A DNA stretch of 64,000 nucleotides from Deltaproteobacteria bacterium (GTDB lineage Bacteria > Myxococcota_A > Polyangia > Polyangiales > Polyangiaceae): NCBI GenBank assembly GCA_003235365.1, contig QJWJ01000179.1, positions 1-64,000 on the forward strand, given 5' to 3'. The translations under genes were made by a program, and so were the position numbers. A model generated the notes under the pieces. That model had not been told where the DNA came from and ran no database searches. It saw only the letters and a program-made list of their open reading frames with translations. Of this stretch, positions 7,404-16,749 are shown in pieces. Numbering within the stretch: position 1 is the stretch's first letter; the number at the start of each line of letters is the position of its first letter.

Positions 7404-8895
7404 GCAGCCGCGGCACTTCCTGGCGCGTCGCGATCTGCTCGGCAACCAAGTGAAACGCGACGTAGGCGTAGCCGCAGGCGAACATCAACGTGAACGGCGT
7501 GGCAAACCAATGACCGGTTTGTACGGAGACGACGACGCTGCACGAGGAGATCATGCACAGCACGAGCTCTGCCCAGGGCAGGCGGGCGCGCTGGCGGTAG
7601 CGGGGGGTGCCATCGCCGCGCTTGGGGGTGCGGACGAACTCGCCGGCCATGTGTCGCAGACCGCCGTAGGCGGCTTGGGTGACCAAGGGGCTCAGGCCGG
7701 CGCCGAGGGCGATGACGGCGGGCAGCCGCAGCAGGGCGCCGAAAGGTGAACGGCCCTGGGCGCGTTCGGCGAGCATGAAGAACGCGCCGATGGAACCGGT
7801 GGCGCCGAGGCACAGCGGCAAGTCGATGAGCAGCATGGTGCCGGCGCTGCTCGCTGGAACCATCAGCAGCGCGGGCAGCACCAGTACGCTCAGCAGCATC
7901 ATCAGCGGGTAGGCCGTGTGGGGCGTCATGTGAAAGAACGCTTCGATGCGCTGCCCGACGGTCAACTGTTTGGCACTGAGCACGCGCCACAGCAGCTTGC
8001 GAGCGGTTTGCACGGTGCCCTTGGCCCAGCGAAATTGCTGGGCGCGCAGGGCGCTCATCTCTTCGGGCAGCTCTGATGGCGTGGTGACGTCGGGGCGGTA
8101 GATGAACTTCCAGCCCGCGAGCTGCGCGCGATACGACAGATCCAAGTCTTCGGTCAGCGTGTCGTGTTGCCAGCCGCCGGCATCAGCGATGGCCGCCTTG
8201 CGCCACACGCCACCCGTGCCGGAGAAGTTGAACAACTTGCCCGAGCCGAAACGGGCCTGGTTTTCCACGACGTGATGGCCGTCGAGGAGCATCGCCTGGA
8301 CGTGGGTCATCAAGGAAGCGCCGCGGTTGAGGTGCTCCCAACGGGTTTGCACCATGGCGACCTTGGGATCGCTGAAGTGGCCGACGACGCGCTTGAGAAA
8401 GTCGGGTTGGGGGATGAAGTCGGCGTCGAAGATGGCGACCAGCTCGCCGCTCGCTTCGTTCAAACCGTAGTCGAGGGCTCCTGCCTTGTAGCCGACGCGG
8501 TCGGCGCGGCGGACGTACTTGATGTCGACGCCGGCGATCTGCAGCGCGTTGACTTTGCGGGTTGCCAGCAGTCGCGTCTCGTCGTTGGAGTCGTCGAGCA
8601 CCTGGATCTCCAGGCGATCGCGCGGGTAGTCCATGGCGGCCGTCGCCTCGAGCAAGCGCTCGACCACCGTCGCTTCGTTGTACAGCGGCAACTGGATCGT
8701 CACCTTCGGCAGTGCCTCGGGCAGCTCATACTCGGCGATGCGTTGCCTGACGTTGCGGCGGGTTCTCGCCCACAGCAGCACCAGGTGGGCTCGGTGTACT
8801 CCGTAGGTGCACAGGAGCAGAAGTACCGTGAAATAGGCGATCAAAACCGCTGTCATGCCGTGGGAGGTACCATGGTGGAACGGACTGCTTGTCAC
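7390..8895 (-). CDS. Family 2 glycosyltransferase, cellulose synthase-like membrane protein
   Basis: 501 residues. It should polymerise or transfer sugars from a nucleotide donor at the inner membrane. An N-terminal helix (about 14-40) is followed by the GT-A catalytic domain with the four processive-GT2 signatures: DD at 101-102, DAD at 157-159, TEDL with Asp250, and QQFRW at 286-290. Four or more membrane helices follow after residue 310. The family resembles CslA-type glucomannan/mannan synthases and bacterial cellulose-synthase-like enzymes; the actual polymer cannot be deduced. Start is uncertain: GTG at 8895 or ATG at 8856, neither with a clear ribosome binding site. No PilZ domain or cellulose-operon neighbours are seen, so c-di-GMP control is not indicated. 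Confidence 0.85.
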   Translation of the reverse strand: MTSSPFHHGTSHGMTAVLIAYFTVLLLLCTYGVHRAHLVLLWARTRRNVRQRIAEYELPEALPKVTIQLPLYNEATVVERLLEATAAMDYPRDRLEIQVLDDSNDETRLLATRKVNALQIAGVDIKYVRRADRVGYKAGALDYGLNEASGELVAIFDADFIPQPDFLKRVVGHFSDPKVAMVQTRWEHLNRGASLMTHVQAMLLDGHHVVENQARFGSGKLFNFSGTGGVWRKAAIADAGGWQHDTLTEDLDLSYRAQLAGWKFIYRPDVTTPSELPEEMSALRAQQFRWAKGTVQTARKLLWRVLSAKQLTVGQRIEAFFHMTPHTAYPLMMLLSVLVLPALLMVPASSAGTMLLIDLPLCLGATGSIGAFFMLAERAQGRSPFGALLRLPAVIALGAGLSPLVTQAAYGGLRHMAGEFVRTPKRGDGTPRYRQRARLPWAELVLCMISSCSVVVSVQTGHWFATPFTLMFACGYAYVAFHLVAEQIATRQEVPRLLTSA

Positions 8896-9074
8896 CCCGT
8901 TCTCATTTTTTCAGTGTTATTTCGGAAGCTTGAGTGACAAGGGGAGACACTTCGTTACAGGTTGGTGACATTCGGCCGGTCGGTTTCGGCTGCTGCGGGG
9001 CGTCGACGGGTCGTTTGAGCAAACCCCGGCGGTCCGGCTCCCAATTGCACCGCGGCCGACTATGTTCCCGCCCA

Positions 9075-10745
9075 ATGCGTTTGCCCCAGGTCGGAGTCAT
9101 TACGGGGGTTGCTGCGGCTCTCGCAAGCACCGGATGCACATGTGATTCGCGCCGCACCGACGATTCCCCATTGGGCCAGACCGGCGCGGCGCTGTTGGCC
9201 GATCCCCCCGCGACGTCCCAGCCGGGCAAGCCCGGTCCGCTGGCGGTCGCGGTCGTCTTCGACCAGTTGGGCAGCGACACCCTACAGCGCTTGTGGCCGT
9301 TGCTCGACGAGGCCGGTGCGTTCAAGACCGCCGCGCGACGCGGCGCATACTTCAAGCGCGCCGCCTATCCCTATCTCAACACCCTGACGGCGCCGGGCCA
9401 TGCTGCCATCTTCACCGGCGCGCCGCCCCATCGGTCGGGGATCGCTGGCAACGAAGAGTGGCGCGAAGATCGCGGTGTGGTCGTGCCGACTGTCGACAGT
9501 CCGGGCATCGAAGTATTCGGGCGGTCTGAGGTTACTGCCGGCACGTCGCGTTTGCGCGCTCAAACCGTCGCCGAAAGCCTGGTGCAGACCACTGGGGGCA
9601 AAGCGAAAGTGGTTTCGCTGTCGCTCAAGGATCGCGGCGCACTGCTCCCGGTCGGCAAGGGGGCCAACGCCTGCCTGTGGTTCGATTCGACTCTCGGTGC
9701 GTTTACTAGCTCCACGCAGTGTGGCAAGGCGTTGCCGCCGTGGCTGAGTGAGCACCAGCGCAAGCACCCAATCAAGGCACTCATCCAGCCGTGGTTGCCG
9801 CTCGATGCGGAGCGCTACGCCGAGCTGCTTGGCCCCGACGATGCACCGGGCGAAGGCGGGTGGGGGCGAACGTTTCCCCACGATCCGAGCAAGGTGCCTT
9901 CCCCTTCGTCGACGTTGCGCATGCATCCGGCGTTGAGCGAGTACCTGGTCGGGTTGGGGGAGACGGCCACGGTTGCCGAACGGATGGGGCGCGACGACGT
10001 TGCCGATCTGTTGGTGATCAGCTTCTCGGGGACCGACTACGTGGGGCACAACTTCGGCCCGCACAGCTGGGAGTACGCCGACCACCTCATTCGCGCCGAT
10101 CGAAAACTGGGTGCCTGGCTGAGCGAGTTGGCCGAGCGCAGCCGGTTATCGGTGATGATCACGTCGGATCACGGCGTCGCGCCGCTCCCCGAGCGCTCGA
10201 CGGCTGAGGGCAAGAGCGCCGGACGACTATTTGCGAGCGAGCTCCAGGCGCACCTCGAGCAGGCGCTCGACGCCCAAGTTGCTGCTTTGGATGGGGGTTG
10301 GGTCGCGGCGGTGATCGGCTCGTTCATTCACTTCTCACGCGCAGCGAAAGAGCGCGAAGGCTTTGCCGACGTGCTGAAAGTCGCAAAACGGGCCCTCGAA
10401 GGCGTCGACGGCGTCGCTTCCGTCGACGTGCTGCACGGCGCGCCCCTACCCGACGACGCCCAGCTGTTGGCCAGCCTGCCGCCGACGGGCGCGCCGGAGT
10501 TGTTCTTGCACCCGAAGCCGTACTGGGTCTTTGGTTACGGGGTGCCACCGGGGAGCGGAACCAATCACGGTTCGGGGCAGAGCTACGACCAGCAAGTGCC
10601 GCTGCTCTTCTACGGCGAAGGCGTCGGTCACCTCGTCGAAGACGACCCGGTCGATCAACTGCGCGCCGCGCCCACCTTGGCGTCGCTGCTCGGCACCCAA
10701 CTCTCCGATCCGGCGACGTTGCCTGCGTTGCCGCTCCGGCCGTGA
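9075..10745 (+). CDS. Alkaline phosphatase superfamily lipoprotein (phosphodiesterase/PafA type)
   Basis: 556 residues. The ATG at 9075 is used because it begins a signal peptide ending in a plausible lipobox, ASTGC. The mature protein shows the ordered metal-binding motifs of the alkaline phosphatase/nucleotide pyrophosphatase superfamily: VVFDQLGSD (first Asp ligand), TLTAPGHAAIFTG (Thr nucleophile), SGTDYVGHNFGP (Asp and His ligands), ITSDHG (Asp-His), and GTNHGSG near the C-terminus. A Thr nucleophile and this spacing suggest a PafA/SpAP-like enzyme that hydrolyses phosphate mono- or diesters in the periplasm or at the cell surface. It is followed after 130 bases by modA, but the functions are unrelated. 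Confidence 0.85.
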   Translation: MRLPQVGVITGVAAALASTGCTCDSRRTDDSPLGQTGAALLADPPATSQPGKPGPLAVAVVFDQLGSDTLQRLWPLLDEAGAFKTAARRGAYFKRAAYPYLNTLTAPGHAAIFTGAPPHRSGIAGNEEWREDRGVVVPTVDSPGIEVFGRSEVTAGTSRLRAQTVAESLVQTTGGKAKVVSLSLKDRGALLPVGKGANACLWFDSTLGAFTSSTQCGKALPPWLSEHQRKHPIKALIQPWLPLDAERYAELLGPDDAPGEGGWGRTFPHDPSKVPSPSSTLRMHPALSEYLVGLGETATVAERMGRDDVADLLVISFSGTDYVGHNFGPHSWEYADHLIRADRKLGAWLSELAERSRLSVMITSDHGVAPLPERSTAEGKSAGRLFASELQAHLEQALDAQVAALDGGWVAAVIGSFIHFSRAAKEREGFADVLKVAKRALEGVDGVASVDVLHGAPLPDDAQLLASLPPTGAPELFLHPKPYWVFGYGVPPGSGTNHGSGQSYDQQVPLLFYGEGVGHLVEDDPVDQLRAAPTLASLLGTQLSDPATLPALPLRP

Positions 10746-10875
10746 GCGTCGTGTCGCGTCGGGGATCCGAAGCACGGAGCTGCACGGCGACAGGTCGAGG
10801 CCCGGTACATGGCCGAGACCCTACGTACGGCGCACGGCCAGCACATTACCGACGCCCGAAACGCGGGGATTGGAC

Positions 10876-11619
10876 ATGATCTGGCGTCCGAGCCGGCGCG
10901 CCGTGCTGGTGTGGCTGAGTGCCGTCGCCTGTCAGCGTCGTTCATCCGAGCCCCTGCGCGTGGCGGTAGCTTCGAACTTTCTACCCGTCGCCAAACGGCT
11001 CGGTGCGACCTTCGAGCAGAGCAGTGGTCACGCCGTGGAGTTCAGTTCGGGCGCCACGGGTGCCCTGGCGGCTCAAATCGAGAGCGGCGCGCCCTTCGAC
11101 GTCTTTCTCGCCGCGGACTCACAGCGCCCGCTCGCGCTGCAGCGCGCGGGGCTGGCCGAAGCACCCTTCGAGTACGCGCGTGGCAAGCTCGCGCTCGTCA
11201 CGGCCAAACCCCTCGAAGCGAACGAGGCGGCCCTCGGCGATCCTCGGCTCGAGCACCTGGCCTTGGCCAATCCCCGGCTGGCACCCTACGGCGCCGCCGC
11301 GGTGAGCGCATTGCGCGAGGCGAAGCGTTGGGACGTGCTCGAAAAGCGCGTTGTGCTGGGGGAGAACGTGAGCCAGACGTTGCACTTCGTACTCAGCGGC
11401 GCAGCCCAAGCCGGTTTGGTCCCCGAGGCCCTCGCTCGCGACGCGGGCAAGCCGTTTTGGCCCGTTCCCGAAGCCTGGTACGAACCCATCGTGCAACGGG
11501 GCGCGGTGCTGATCCGAACCTCGCACCCGGCGTCGCGCGACTTTGCTCGGATGCTGCAATCGGCCGCCAGTCGCCGCGTGATCGCCGAGGCCGGCTACGC
11601 GTTGCCGCCCGACCCTTGA
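10876..11619 (+). CDS. modA: Molybdate ABC transporter substrate-binding protein
   Basis: 247 residues. Binds molybdate or tungstate in the periplasm and delivers it to ModBC. The ATG at 10876 has a GGGGA ribosome binding site 6 bases upstream and begins a short secretion signal (ending near ACQRR; possibly a lipoprotein). The domain starts LRVAVASNFLPVAKRL, the typical ModA/WtpA opening, with the ligand-binding SSGATG loop and PFDVFLAAD motif. The length is usual for ModA. modB follows after 65 bases and modC overlaps modB, so the set forms a complete transporter. I see no ModE-type repressor gene or recognisable ModE palindrome. Confidence 0.93.
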   Translation: MIWRPSRRAVLVWLSAVACQRRSSEPLRVAVASNFLPVAKRLGATFEQSSGHAVEFSSGATGALAAQIESGAPFDVFLAADSQRPLALQRAGLAEAPFEYARGKLALVTAKPLEANEAALGDPRLEHLALANPRLAPYGAAAVSALREAKRWDVLEKRVVLGENVSQTLHFVLSGAAQAGLVPEALARDAGKPFWPVPEAWYEPIVQRGAVLIRTSHPASRDFARMLQSAASRRVIAEAGYALPPDP

Positions 11620-11684
11620 CGGAGCCCGACACCTGACGTCGATTGCGCCGGGCGCCACGCGCCGCTACCGTCGCCGAGCCACTC

Positions 11685-12353
11685 ATGGACTGGTCGCCCA
11701 TCATTTTGACGCTGCAACTCGCGCTCGCGAGCACCGCGCTGTTGATGGTGTTGGGAATACCCGTGGCCCTGTGGCTCGTCGGCGGCCAGTCGCGCTGGCG
11801 AACCTTCGTCCACGCCGTCGTGGCGCTGCCGTTGGTGCTGCCGCCGACCGTGCTCGGCTTCTATTTGCTGTTGTGGATGAGCCCCCAGGGGTGGCTCGGC
11901 CGATTGTGGGCGTTGGTTGCGGATCAGTCGCTGGTGTTTTCGTTTGGCGGCTTGCTCGTTGGCTCGGTCGTCTACTCGATGCCGTTCGTGGTGCAGCCCT
12001 TGGTTGGCGCGTTTTCCGCCGTACCCAAGAGCGCCCTGGAGGCTGCGGCGTCGCTGGGGGCTTCGCCCGTCGACCGGGTGTTCTCGGTCCTGCTGCCGTC
12101 GAGCCGCCCGGGCCTGATCGTGGCGGCGGTGTTGGGTTTTGCGCACACGCTGGGTGAGTTCGGCGTGGTGTTGATGATCGGCGGCAACATCCCGTCGCGG
12201 ACGCGCGTGTTGTCGATCGCCATCTACGAGCACGTCGAGGCGCAAGACTACGCTCAGGCCCACCTGCTGAGCGCGGCGCTCGTCGGGTTCTCGTTGCTGG
12301 TACTGTTGCTCGTGTACGCCCGCGCCGGCAAAGCCGGAGTCTGGTCTCGATGA
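11685..12353 (+). CDS. modB: Molybdate ABC transporter permease
   Basis: 222 residues with about five membrane helices, forming the channel of the molybdate importer. ATG at 11685 starts directly before the first helix, as in other ModB proteins; a TTG at 11643 in frame is less likely. The EAA coupling loop that docks on ModC is visible as EAAASLGASPVDRVF. The stop TGA at 12351-12353 overlaps the modC ATG at 12350, so the two are translationally coupled. Confidence 0.93.
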   Translation: MDWSPIILTLQLALASTALLMVLGIPVALWLVGGQSRWRTFVHAVVALPLVLPPTVLGFYLLLWMSPQGWLGRLWALVADQSLVFSFGGLLVGSVVYSMPFVVQPLVGAFSAVPKSALEAAASLGASPVDRVFSVLLPSSRPGLIVAAVLGFAHTLGEFGVVLMIGGNIPSRTRVLSIAIYEHVEAQDYAQAHLLSAALVGFSLLVLLLVYARAGKAGVWSR

Positions 12354-13432
12354 CCACACCGGGCGAGCTCGTGTTCTCTTTGCGCGGGCAGCGCGGGGCG
12401 CTCGATTTGGACCTGCAAGCGACGCTGCCCGCTTCCGGGGTGACCGTCGTGTTTGGACGTTCGGGCGCAGGCAAGACGACCCTGTTGCGCAGTTTGGCCG
12501 GCCTGGAGCGATTGGCTGGCAGCGTGCGTTTTGCGGGCCAGACTTGGCAAGGCTCGTCGCAGTTCGTGCCCGCTCACCAGCGACGCATCGGAATGGTCTT
12601 TCAGCACGGCGCGCTGTTTACTCACCTCGACGTGCGCGGCAATCTCCGCTACGCCGAGGCGCGCGTTGCGCCCGATCAACGGCGCATCAGCGTGCAGGAC
12701 GCGACGCGCTGGATGGTCATCGAAGATCTACTCGATCGCCGGCCCGAACAGCTTTCGGGTGGGGAGCGGCAGCGGGTGGCGATCGCGCGCGCCTTGGTCA
12801 GCAACCCCGTGCTGTTGTTGATGGATGAGCCGCTCAGCTCACTGGACGGCACGGCGCAACGTCAGCTCGCCGATCGCTTGGCGTCGATCCCTCGCCAGTT
12901 CGACATTTCGATGCTGTACGTCACCCACTCGCTGCCCGAGCTGGCGCGTCTCGCCGATCGCGTGTTGTGGTTGGACGACGGCGGGGTGCGCTCGTTGGGT
13001 GAGGCGAGTGAGGTTCTGTCCAGCAGCGAGTTCGCTCACGCTCTGGGGGACGACGCGGGTGCGTTGCTGCACGGTCGCGCCCAGAGCTTCGATGTCGACT
13101 ACCAGCTGCTGACGGTTGACAGCGACTGGGGGCAGTTGTGGTTGCCCACTGCTGAGCCTCCAGGAAACGAGTCGCTGCGGCTGTGGATACTGGCACGCGA
13201 CGTCAGTTTGAGCCTCGATCCGGAACCGCGGTCGAGTTTGCTCAACGTGCTGCCCGCGGTCGTCGAACAGCTCGAGGACGATGGCCCTGCCGCGACGTTG
13301 GTGAGCCTGCGCTCCTCGGGCAGTGGAACGGGGCGCTTGCTGGCGCGCATCACCCGCAAATCGCGTGATCTGTTGCAGCTCGAGCCGGGAACACGAGTGC
13401 TGGCGCGCATCAAGAGCGTCAGCCTGCGCTGA
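12350..13432 (+). CDS. modC: Molybdate ABC transporter ATPase with TOBE domain
   Basis: 360 residues, full ModC length. Energises molybdate uptake. Walker A is GRSGAGKT at 36-43, Q-loop at about 85, ABC signature LSGGE at 135-139, Walker B LLLMDE at 155-160, D-loop SSLD and the switch histidine in YVTHS at about 193. The remaining ~120 residues fit the mop/TOBE regulatory domain that binds oxyanion and can inhibit transport. Its 3' end overlaps by 14 bases the convergent MutS-like gene. Confidence 0.93.
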   Translation: MTTPGELVFSLRGQRGALDLDLQATLPASGVTVVFGRSGAGKTTLLRSLAGLERLAGSVRFAGQTWQGSSQFVPAHQRRIGMVFQHGALFTHLDVRGNLRYAEARVAPDQRRISVQDATRWMVIEDLLDRRPEQLSGGERQRVAIARALVSNPVLLLMDEPLSSLDGTAQRQLADRLASIPRQFDISMLYVTHSLPELARLADRVLWLDDGGVRSLGEASEVLSSSEFAHALGDDAGALLHGRAQSFDVDYQLLTVDSDWGQLWLPTAEPPGNESLRLWILARDVSLSLDPEPRSSLLNVLPAVVEQLEDDGPAATLVSLRSSGSGTGRLLARITRKSRDLLQLEPGTRVLARIKSVSLR

Positions 13433-15110
13433 GGGGCTCGGACTTGGGTGCGTGCGGCTCACTCAGGGGCATGGGCGGCGGCAGTGTTCGTCCGGGACGC
13501 TGACTGCGCGCCTTGGCCTGCTCGACGAGCATGCCCAGCTCTTCCCAAGTGACGCCCAGGCGCGCTGCGGTTTGACGTGCCAGAGACGTCTTGGCCACAC
13601 CCGGTTCGAACTCGAACGTCGGGTGTTCGTGCTCGTCGAGGCGCACTTGCAAGAAGTGAAGCTGCGGCAAGTCGTTGCTCTGTCGCAAGCGCTCCGCGAA
13701 TTGCAGAAAGTGCGTCGTGAGCCACACCTGGGGTTTGAGTTCGCCGAGCAAGCCGACCACGAGGCGAAAGATCTCTTCGCCTTCGCTCGGGTTAGTGCCC
13801 GAACACAGTTCGTCGAGCACGACCAGATCACCGCAGTTGATTTGCTCGAACAGGCGGCGGATCCGCAGTAGCTCCGTGCCGAGCCGGCCCTCGCGTTGAT
13901 CGGCTTTGACCTCGTCGAGCAGTGAGACGAACATGCCTCCTGTCCACACGACCCGCGCCGCCGCTGCCGGTACCATCAAGCCCGCCTGCGCGAGCATTTG
14001 CGTGAGCGCTACGGACTGCAGCAGTCGGGTTTTACCGCCGGAGTTCGGCCCGGTGAGCACGACGATGGCGTCGGACTCGACGTCGAGATCGCAGGGGCGA
14101 ACGTCGATGCCCTCGGCGAGCAGGAACGGATTGTACAGACCGTTCAGCTGCAAGTTGCCCGAACCGCGGCTGATCAGATCGGGCAAACACGGGGCAAAGC
14201 CCGCGCTGCGTCCCATGTCGGCGAAGCCCAGCGCCCCGAGATACACTTCCATGTCGCCCAGCAGCTGAAACAGCGCGGGGACGTGGGCCTTGATGCCTTC
14301 GAAGGTCTGGTCCATCAGACGCGTCAGTACCTCGTGCTGAGTGACGCGTGTGCCGCTCAGCAGCATCGTCAGGCGCGACCAGAACCGACTCCACCAACCT
14401 TCGTAGAACTGACTCTCGGTGTTCTGGCGAAAGCCGAGCACTTGAAAGTTGCGGACACTGCCACCCATGCCTAGCTGCAGGCGTACGTCCACCGTCGCCA
14501 AGTGCCGTTCGTACTCCAGCAACTCTTCCAAGCGTCGAAAGGCGTCCGTCTCTACGGCGGCCGCGCCGGCACTTCGGATGCGCTGCAGCCCAGACGTAGC
14601 CGCCTCGAAGCCCGCAGCCATGCTTCGAAAGACGCGGGCGAGGTGCGAAAGGATGTCCAAGCGCCGCAAGTTCTGATCGATGCGTGTCGAGTAGTCACCC
14701 GTCGCCAGCAGGTTTCGCATCGCCTGCAGTTGTACGTACAGCTGCTCGAACTGGCCGCGGAACGCCGGGTTACCGTCCAACTCAGCGAGGACTTGCTGGC
14801 GAAAGCGCGTGTCGCTGACGTCGCTCGGTGGCTGGCTCAAGATGCGTTTGAGGTAGGGCTTACAGCTCGCGTAGGCGGTGCCGTTGATGCGGATCGGCAA
14901 GCAGCGCTCGATGAAGTCATCGACGAACAGGTCGTGGCAGAAACACTCCGGCGCAAAGCTGGACGCGCCACACCCGGAGTTCTCGAGCACTCGTTCGAAG
15001 GCGCGCGCCGTATCCCCGGAGGAGAACGCAAAGACCAAGGCTCGTTCGAGGACGGGGTGTGACACCCTTCGAGCGGGCGTGGGGTACAACAGGTCTATGG
15101 CATCGGCCAC
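13419..15110 (-). CDS. MutS-family ATPase lacking the mismatch-binding domain
   Basis: About 563 residues from a GTG at 15110 (a TTG at 15146 is the alternative; neither has a clear ribosome binding site). The C-terminal third is a MutS domain V ATPase: Walker A GPNSGGKT, a Q/ABC-like region with LLDEVKADQREGRLGTE, Walker B VVLDELCSGTNPSEGEE, and the switch His in WLTTHFLQF. The helical part before it resembles the lever/clamp domains, but MutS domain I (with the Phe-x-Glu mismatch motif) is absent, and there is no Smr nuclease domain as in MutS2. It is therefore a MutS-related protein of unknown substrate, perhaps acting on branched DNA or recombination intermediates (inference). It overlaps modC tail to tail. 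Confidence 0.85.
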   Translation of the reverse strand: MADAIDLLYPTPARRVSHPVLERALVFAFSSGDTARAFERVLENSGCGASSFAPECFCHDLFVDDFIERCLPIRINGTAYASCKPYLKRILSQPPSDVSDTRFRQQVLAELDGNPAFRGQFEQLYVQLQAMRNLLATGDYSTRIDQNLRRLDILSHLARVFRSMAAGFEAATSGLQRIRSAGAAAVETDAFRRLEELLEYERHLATVDVRLQLGMGGSVRNFQVLGFRQNTESQFYEGWWSRFWSRLTMLLSGTRVTQHEVLTRLMDQTFEGIKAHVPALFQLLGDMEVYLGALGFADMGRSAGFAPCLPDLISRGSGNLQLNGLYNPFLLAEGIDVRPCDLDVESDAIVVLTGPNSGGKTRLLQSVALTQMLAQAGLMVPAAAARVVWTGGMFVSLLDEVKADQREGRLGTELLRIRRLFEQINCGDLVVLDELCSGTNPSEGEEIFRLVVGLLGELKPQVWLTTHFLQFAERLRQSNDLPQLHFLQVRLDEHEHPTFEFEPGVAKTSLARQTAARLGVTWEELGMLVEQAKARSQRPGRTLPPPMPLSEPHAPKSEPLSAG

Positions 15111-15251
15111 GACGCTCGTTGTGGCCCGAGAACGCCCAGCGCACAAGCGCCGGGCATTCGGCCGTCGTCACATAGTTGGGGCCACTTGTGCAAAGTCACC
15201 CTTGTCCTGGATTGGGCACCGCGCCGGGTCGGTACGGCGCTGTCCGGAGCG

Positions 15252-16259
15252 TCACCGCAGGCCGGGAATGAACCCGATCGCCTCGTAGACCCGACTCAGG
15301 GTCTTGTCGGCCCGCGCTCGGGCCTTGTCGGCGCCGAGCTTGAGCGCCTTGTCGAGCTCTGCGCGGTCGGCGAGCATGCGTTCGGCCTCGTCGCGAATGG
15401 GGGCCAGTTTGGCGATGATTACTTCTGCCGTGTCGACCTTGAGGTGTCCGTACATCTTGCCCGCGTAGCGGGGGAGGAGACTCTCGGGAGTTTCTCCGAG
15501 CAGCGCACACTGGATGTCGATCAGATTTTTGACGCCCGGCTTGTTCTGCTCATAGGTGATCTCGCTGCCCGAGTCCGTGACGGCGCTTTTGACCTTCTTG
15601 TCGATCTGCTTGTTGGTATCGGTGAGGAAGATGGTCGCCTTCGGATCAGGGTCGCTCTTGCTCATCTTCTTGGTGGGCTCTTGCAAGCTCATGATGCGCG
15701 CGCCGATTTTCGGAATGAAGGGCTGAGGTACCGTGAACAGCTCTTGCTGGTATGCGCCGTTCATTCGCTGCGCGATGTCGCGCGTGAGTTCGACGTGCTG
15801 CTTTTGATCTTCACCGACGGGGATCTTGTGTGCGCCGTACAGCAAGATGTCCGCTGCCATCAGGCTCGGGTAAACGAACAGACCGGCAGGGATGTTGGCG
15901 CCTGCTTTCTTCGCCTTGTCCTTGTATTGAGTCATGCGGCTCAGCTCGCCGGTGTAGCTGTTGCAGATCAGGACCCAGGCCAACTCTGCGTGCTGGGACA
16001 CGTGGGATTGCACGAAGAGGGTGCATTGGTTTGGGTCGACCCCCGACGCGATGAACGTCGCCATCAGTCGGTAAGTGTTCTCGCGCAGCAGCGCCGGATC
16101 CTGGCGCAGGGTGATGGCGTGCTGGTCGACGGCGAAGAAGATGGCGTCGTACTGCACTTGGTACTCGGCCCAGCTGCGCATGGTTCCGACGAAATTGCCG
16201 AGCGTCAGGGGGTTCGTCGGCTGGATCGCCGACAACACGGTCTGCTTGCCGTCAGTCAT
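15252..16259 (-). CDS. trpS: Tryptophan-tRNA ligase
   Basis: 335 residues, the normal bacterial length. Charges tRNA-Trp with tryptophan using ATP. The ATG at 16259 gives the expected N-terminus, reaching the class I HIGH-equivalent motif PTNPLTLGNFVG after 12 residues; the in-frame extension to 16328 is not needed. KMSKSDPDP is the KMSKS loop. The region from VDQHA through QVDLT-like segments (here KQHVELTRDIA) and the C-terminal helical domain ending GFIPGLR are all present, so the enzyme should be active. This is probably the housekeeping synthetase. It is alone on its strand between a MutS-like gene and DUF1145. Confidence 0.96.
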   Translation of the reverse strand: MTDGKQTVLSAIQPTNPLTLGNFVGTMRSWAEYQVQYDAIFFAVDQHAITLRQDPALLRENTYRLMATFIASGVDPNQCTLFVQSHVSQHAELAWVLICNSYTGELSRMTQYKDKAKKAGANIPAGLFVYPSLMAADILLYGAHKIPVGEDQKQHVELTRDIAQRMNGAYQQELFTVPQPFIPKIGARIMSLQEPTKKMSKSDPDPKATIFLTDTNKQIDKKVKSAVTDSGSEITYEQNKPGVKNLIDIQCALLGETPESLLPRYAGKMYGHLKVDTAEVIIAKLAPIRDEAERMLADRAELDKALKLGADKARARADKTLSRVYEAIGFIPGLR

Positions 16260-16340
16260 GGCGCGCGTATAGCCCATCGACGGCCGGTTCGGTACGCCCA
16301 ACCACCCCGTTTGCCGGCGATGGGACACAATTTACGGGCC

Positions 16341-16382
16341 ACAGCGCTTGCGGGGCTACAGCGCTTGCGGGGCCACAGCGCC
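16341..16382. repeat. 17-bp tandem repeat, about 2.5 copies
   Basis: ACAGCGCTTGCGGGGCY occurs at 16341-16357 and 16358-16374, followed by a partial third copy ACAGCGCC at 16375. It lies in the 170-base gap upstream of trpS, where a promoter or leader would be expected. Whether it has a role is unknown; slippage is the simplest explanation. Confidence 0.65.
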
Positions 16383-16429
16383 GCGACCCGACGTCGAAGG
16401 ACGGCGAGTCGTCGCCCAGCGTCGAGGAC

Positions 16430-16726
16430 TCAGCGTCGAGGACCGCTCGCCCTGAGGCGTCCGTCCAACAGCAGCGGTGCCAGGTGCAACACGCCGAACA
16501 GCATGATCTGCCCGAAGTCACTCCACCACGGCACGTCGCCTCTGAGCTTGCGCACGAACATCAACCCCTGAACGAAGTGAATCGACAACAGCAGCGGCGC
16601 GGACATCACGATGATGGCGTCGAACGCGGTCGTGACGTGTCCGAGACTCGCCACGAGCACCCACAGCCAATAGCCAGCAACGACGACCTTGAGCGCCGTC
16701 AGCAGTTTGCGCAAACCTGGTCGCAC
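16430..16726 (-). CDS. DUF1145 family small membrane protein
   Basis: 98 residues with three hydrophobic helices (about 10-30, 36-56 and 72-90). The order of segments, with a short HFVQGLMFVRKLRG cytoplasmic link and a QIMLFGVLHLAPLL final helix, matches the DUF1145 family, whose function is unknown. It starts 23 bases after the DUF2007 gene ends, so the two are probably co-transcribed. Confidence 0.7.
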   Translation of the reverse strand: MRPGLRKLLTALKVVVAGYWLWVLVASLGHVTTAFDAIIVMSAPLLLSIHFVQGLMFVRKLRGDVPWWSDFGQIMLFGVLHLAPLLLDGRLRASGPRR

Positions 16727-16749
16727 TTCAGAACCTCATTTCCACGCCG

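Noticed and set aside
15186-16571. 461-codon plus-strand frame opposite trpS
   Set aside because: Lies antisense to a certain trpS gene and spans its whole length; the translation has no domain. It is a by-product of high-GC codon bias.
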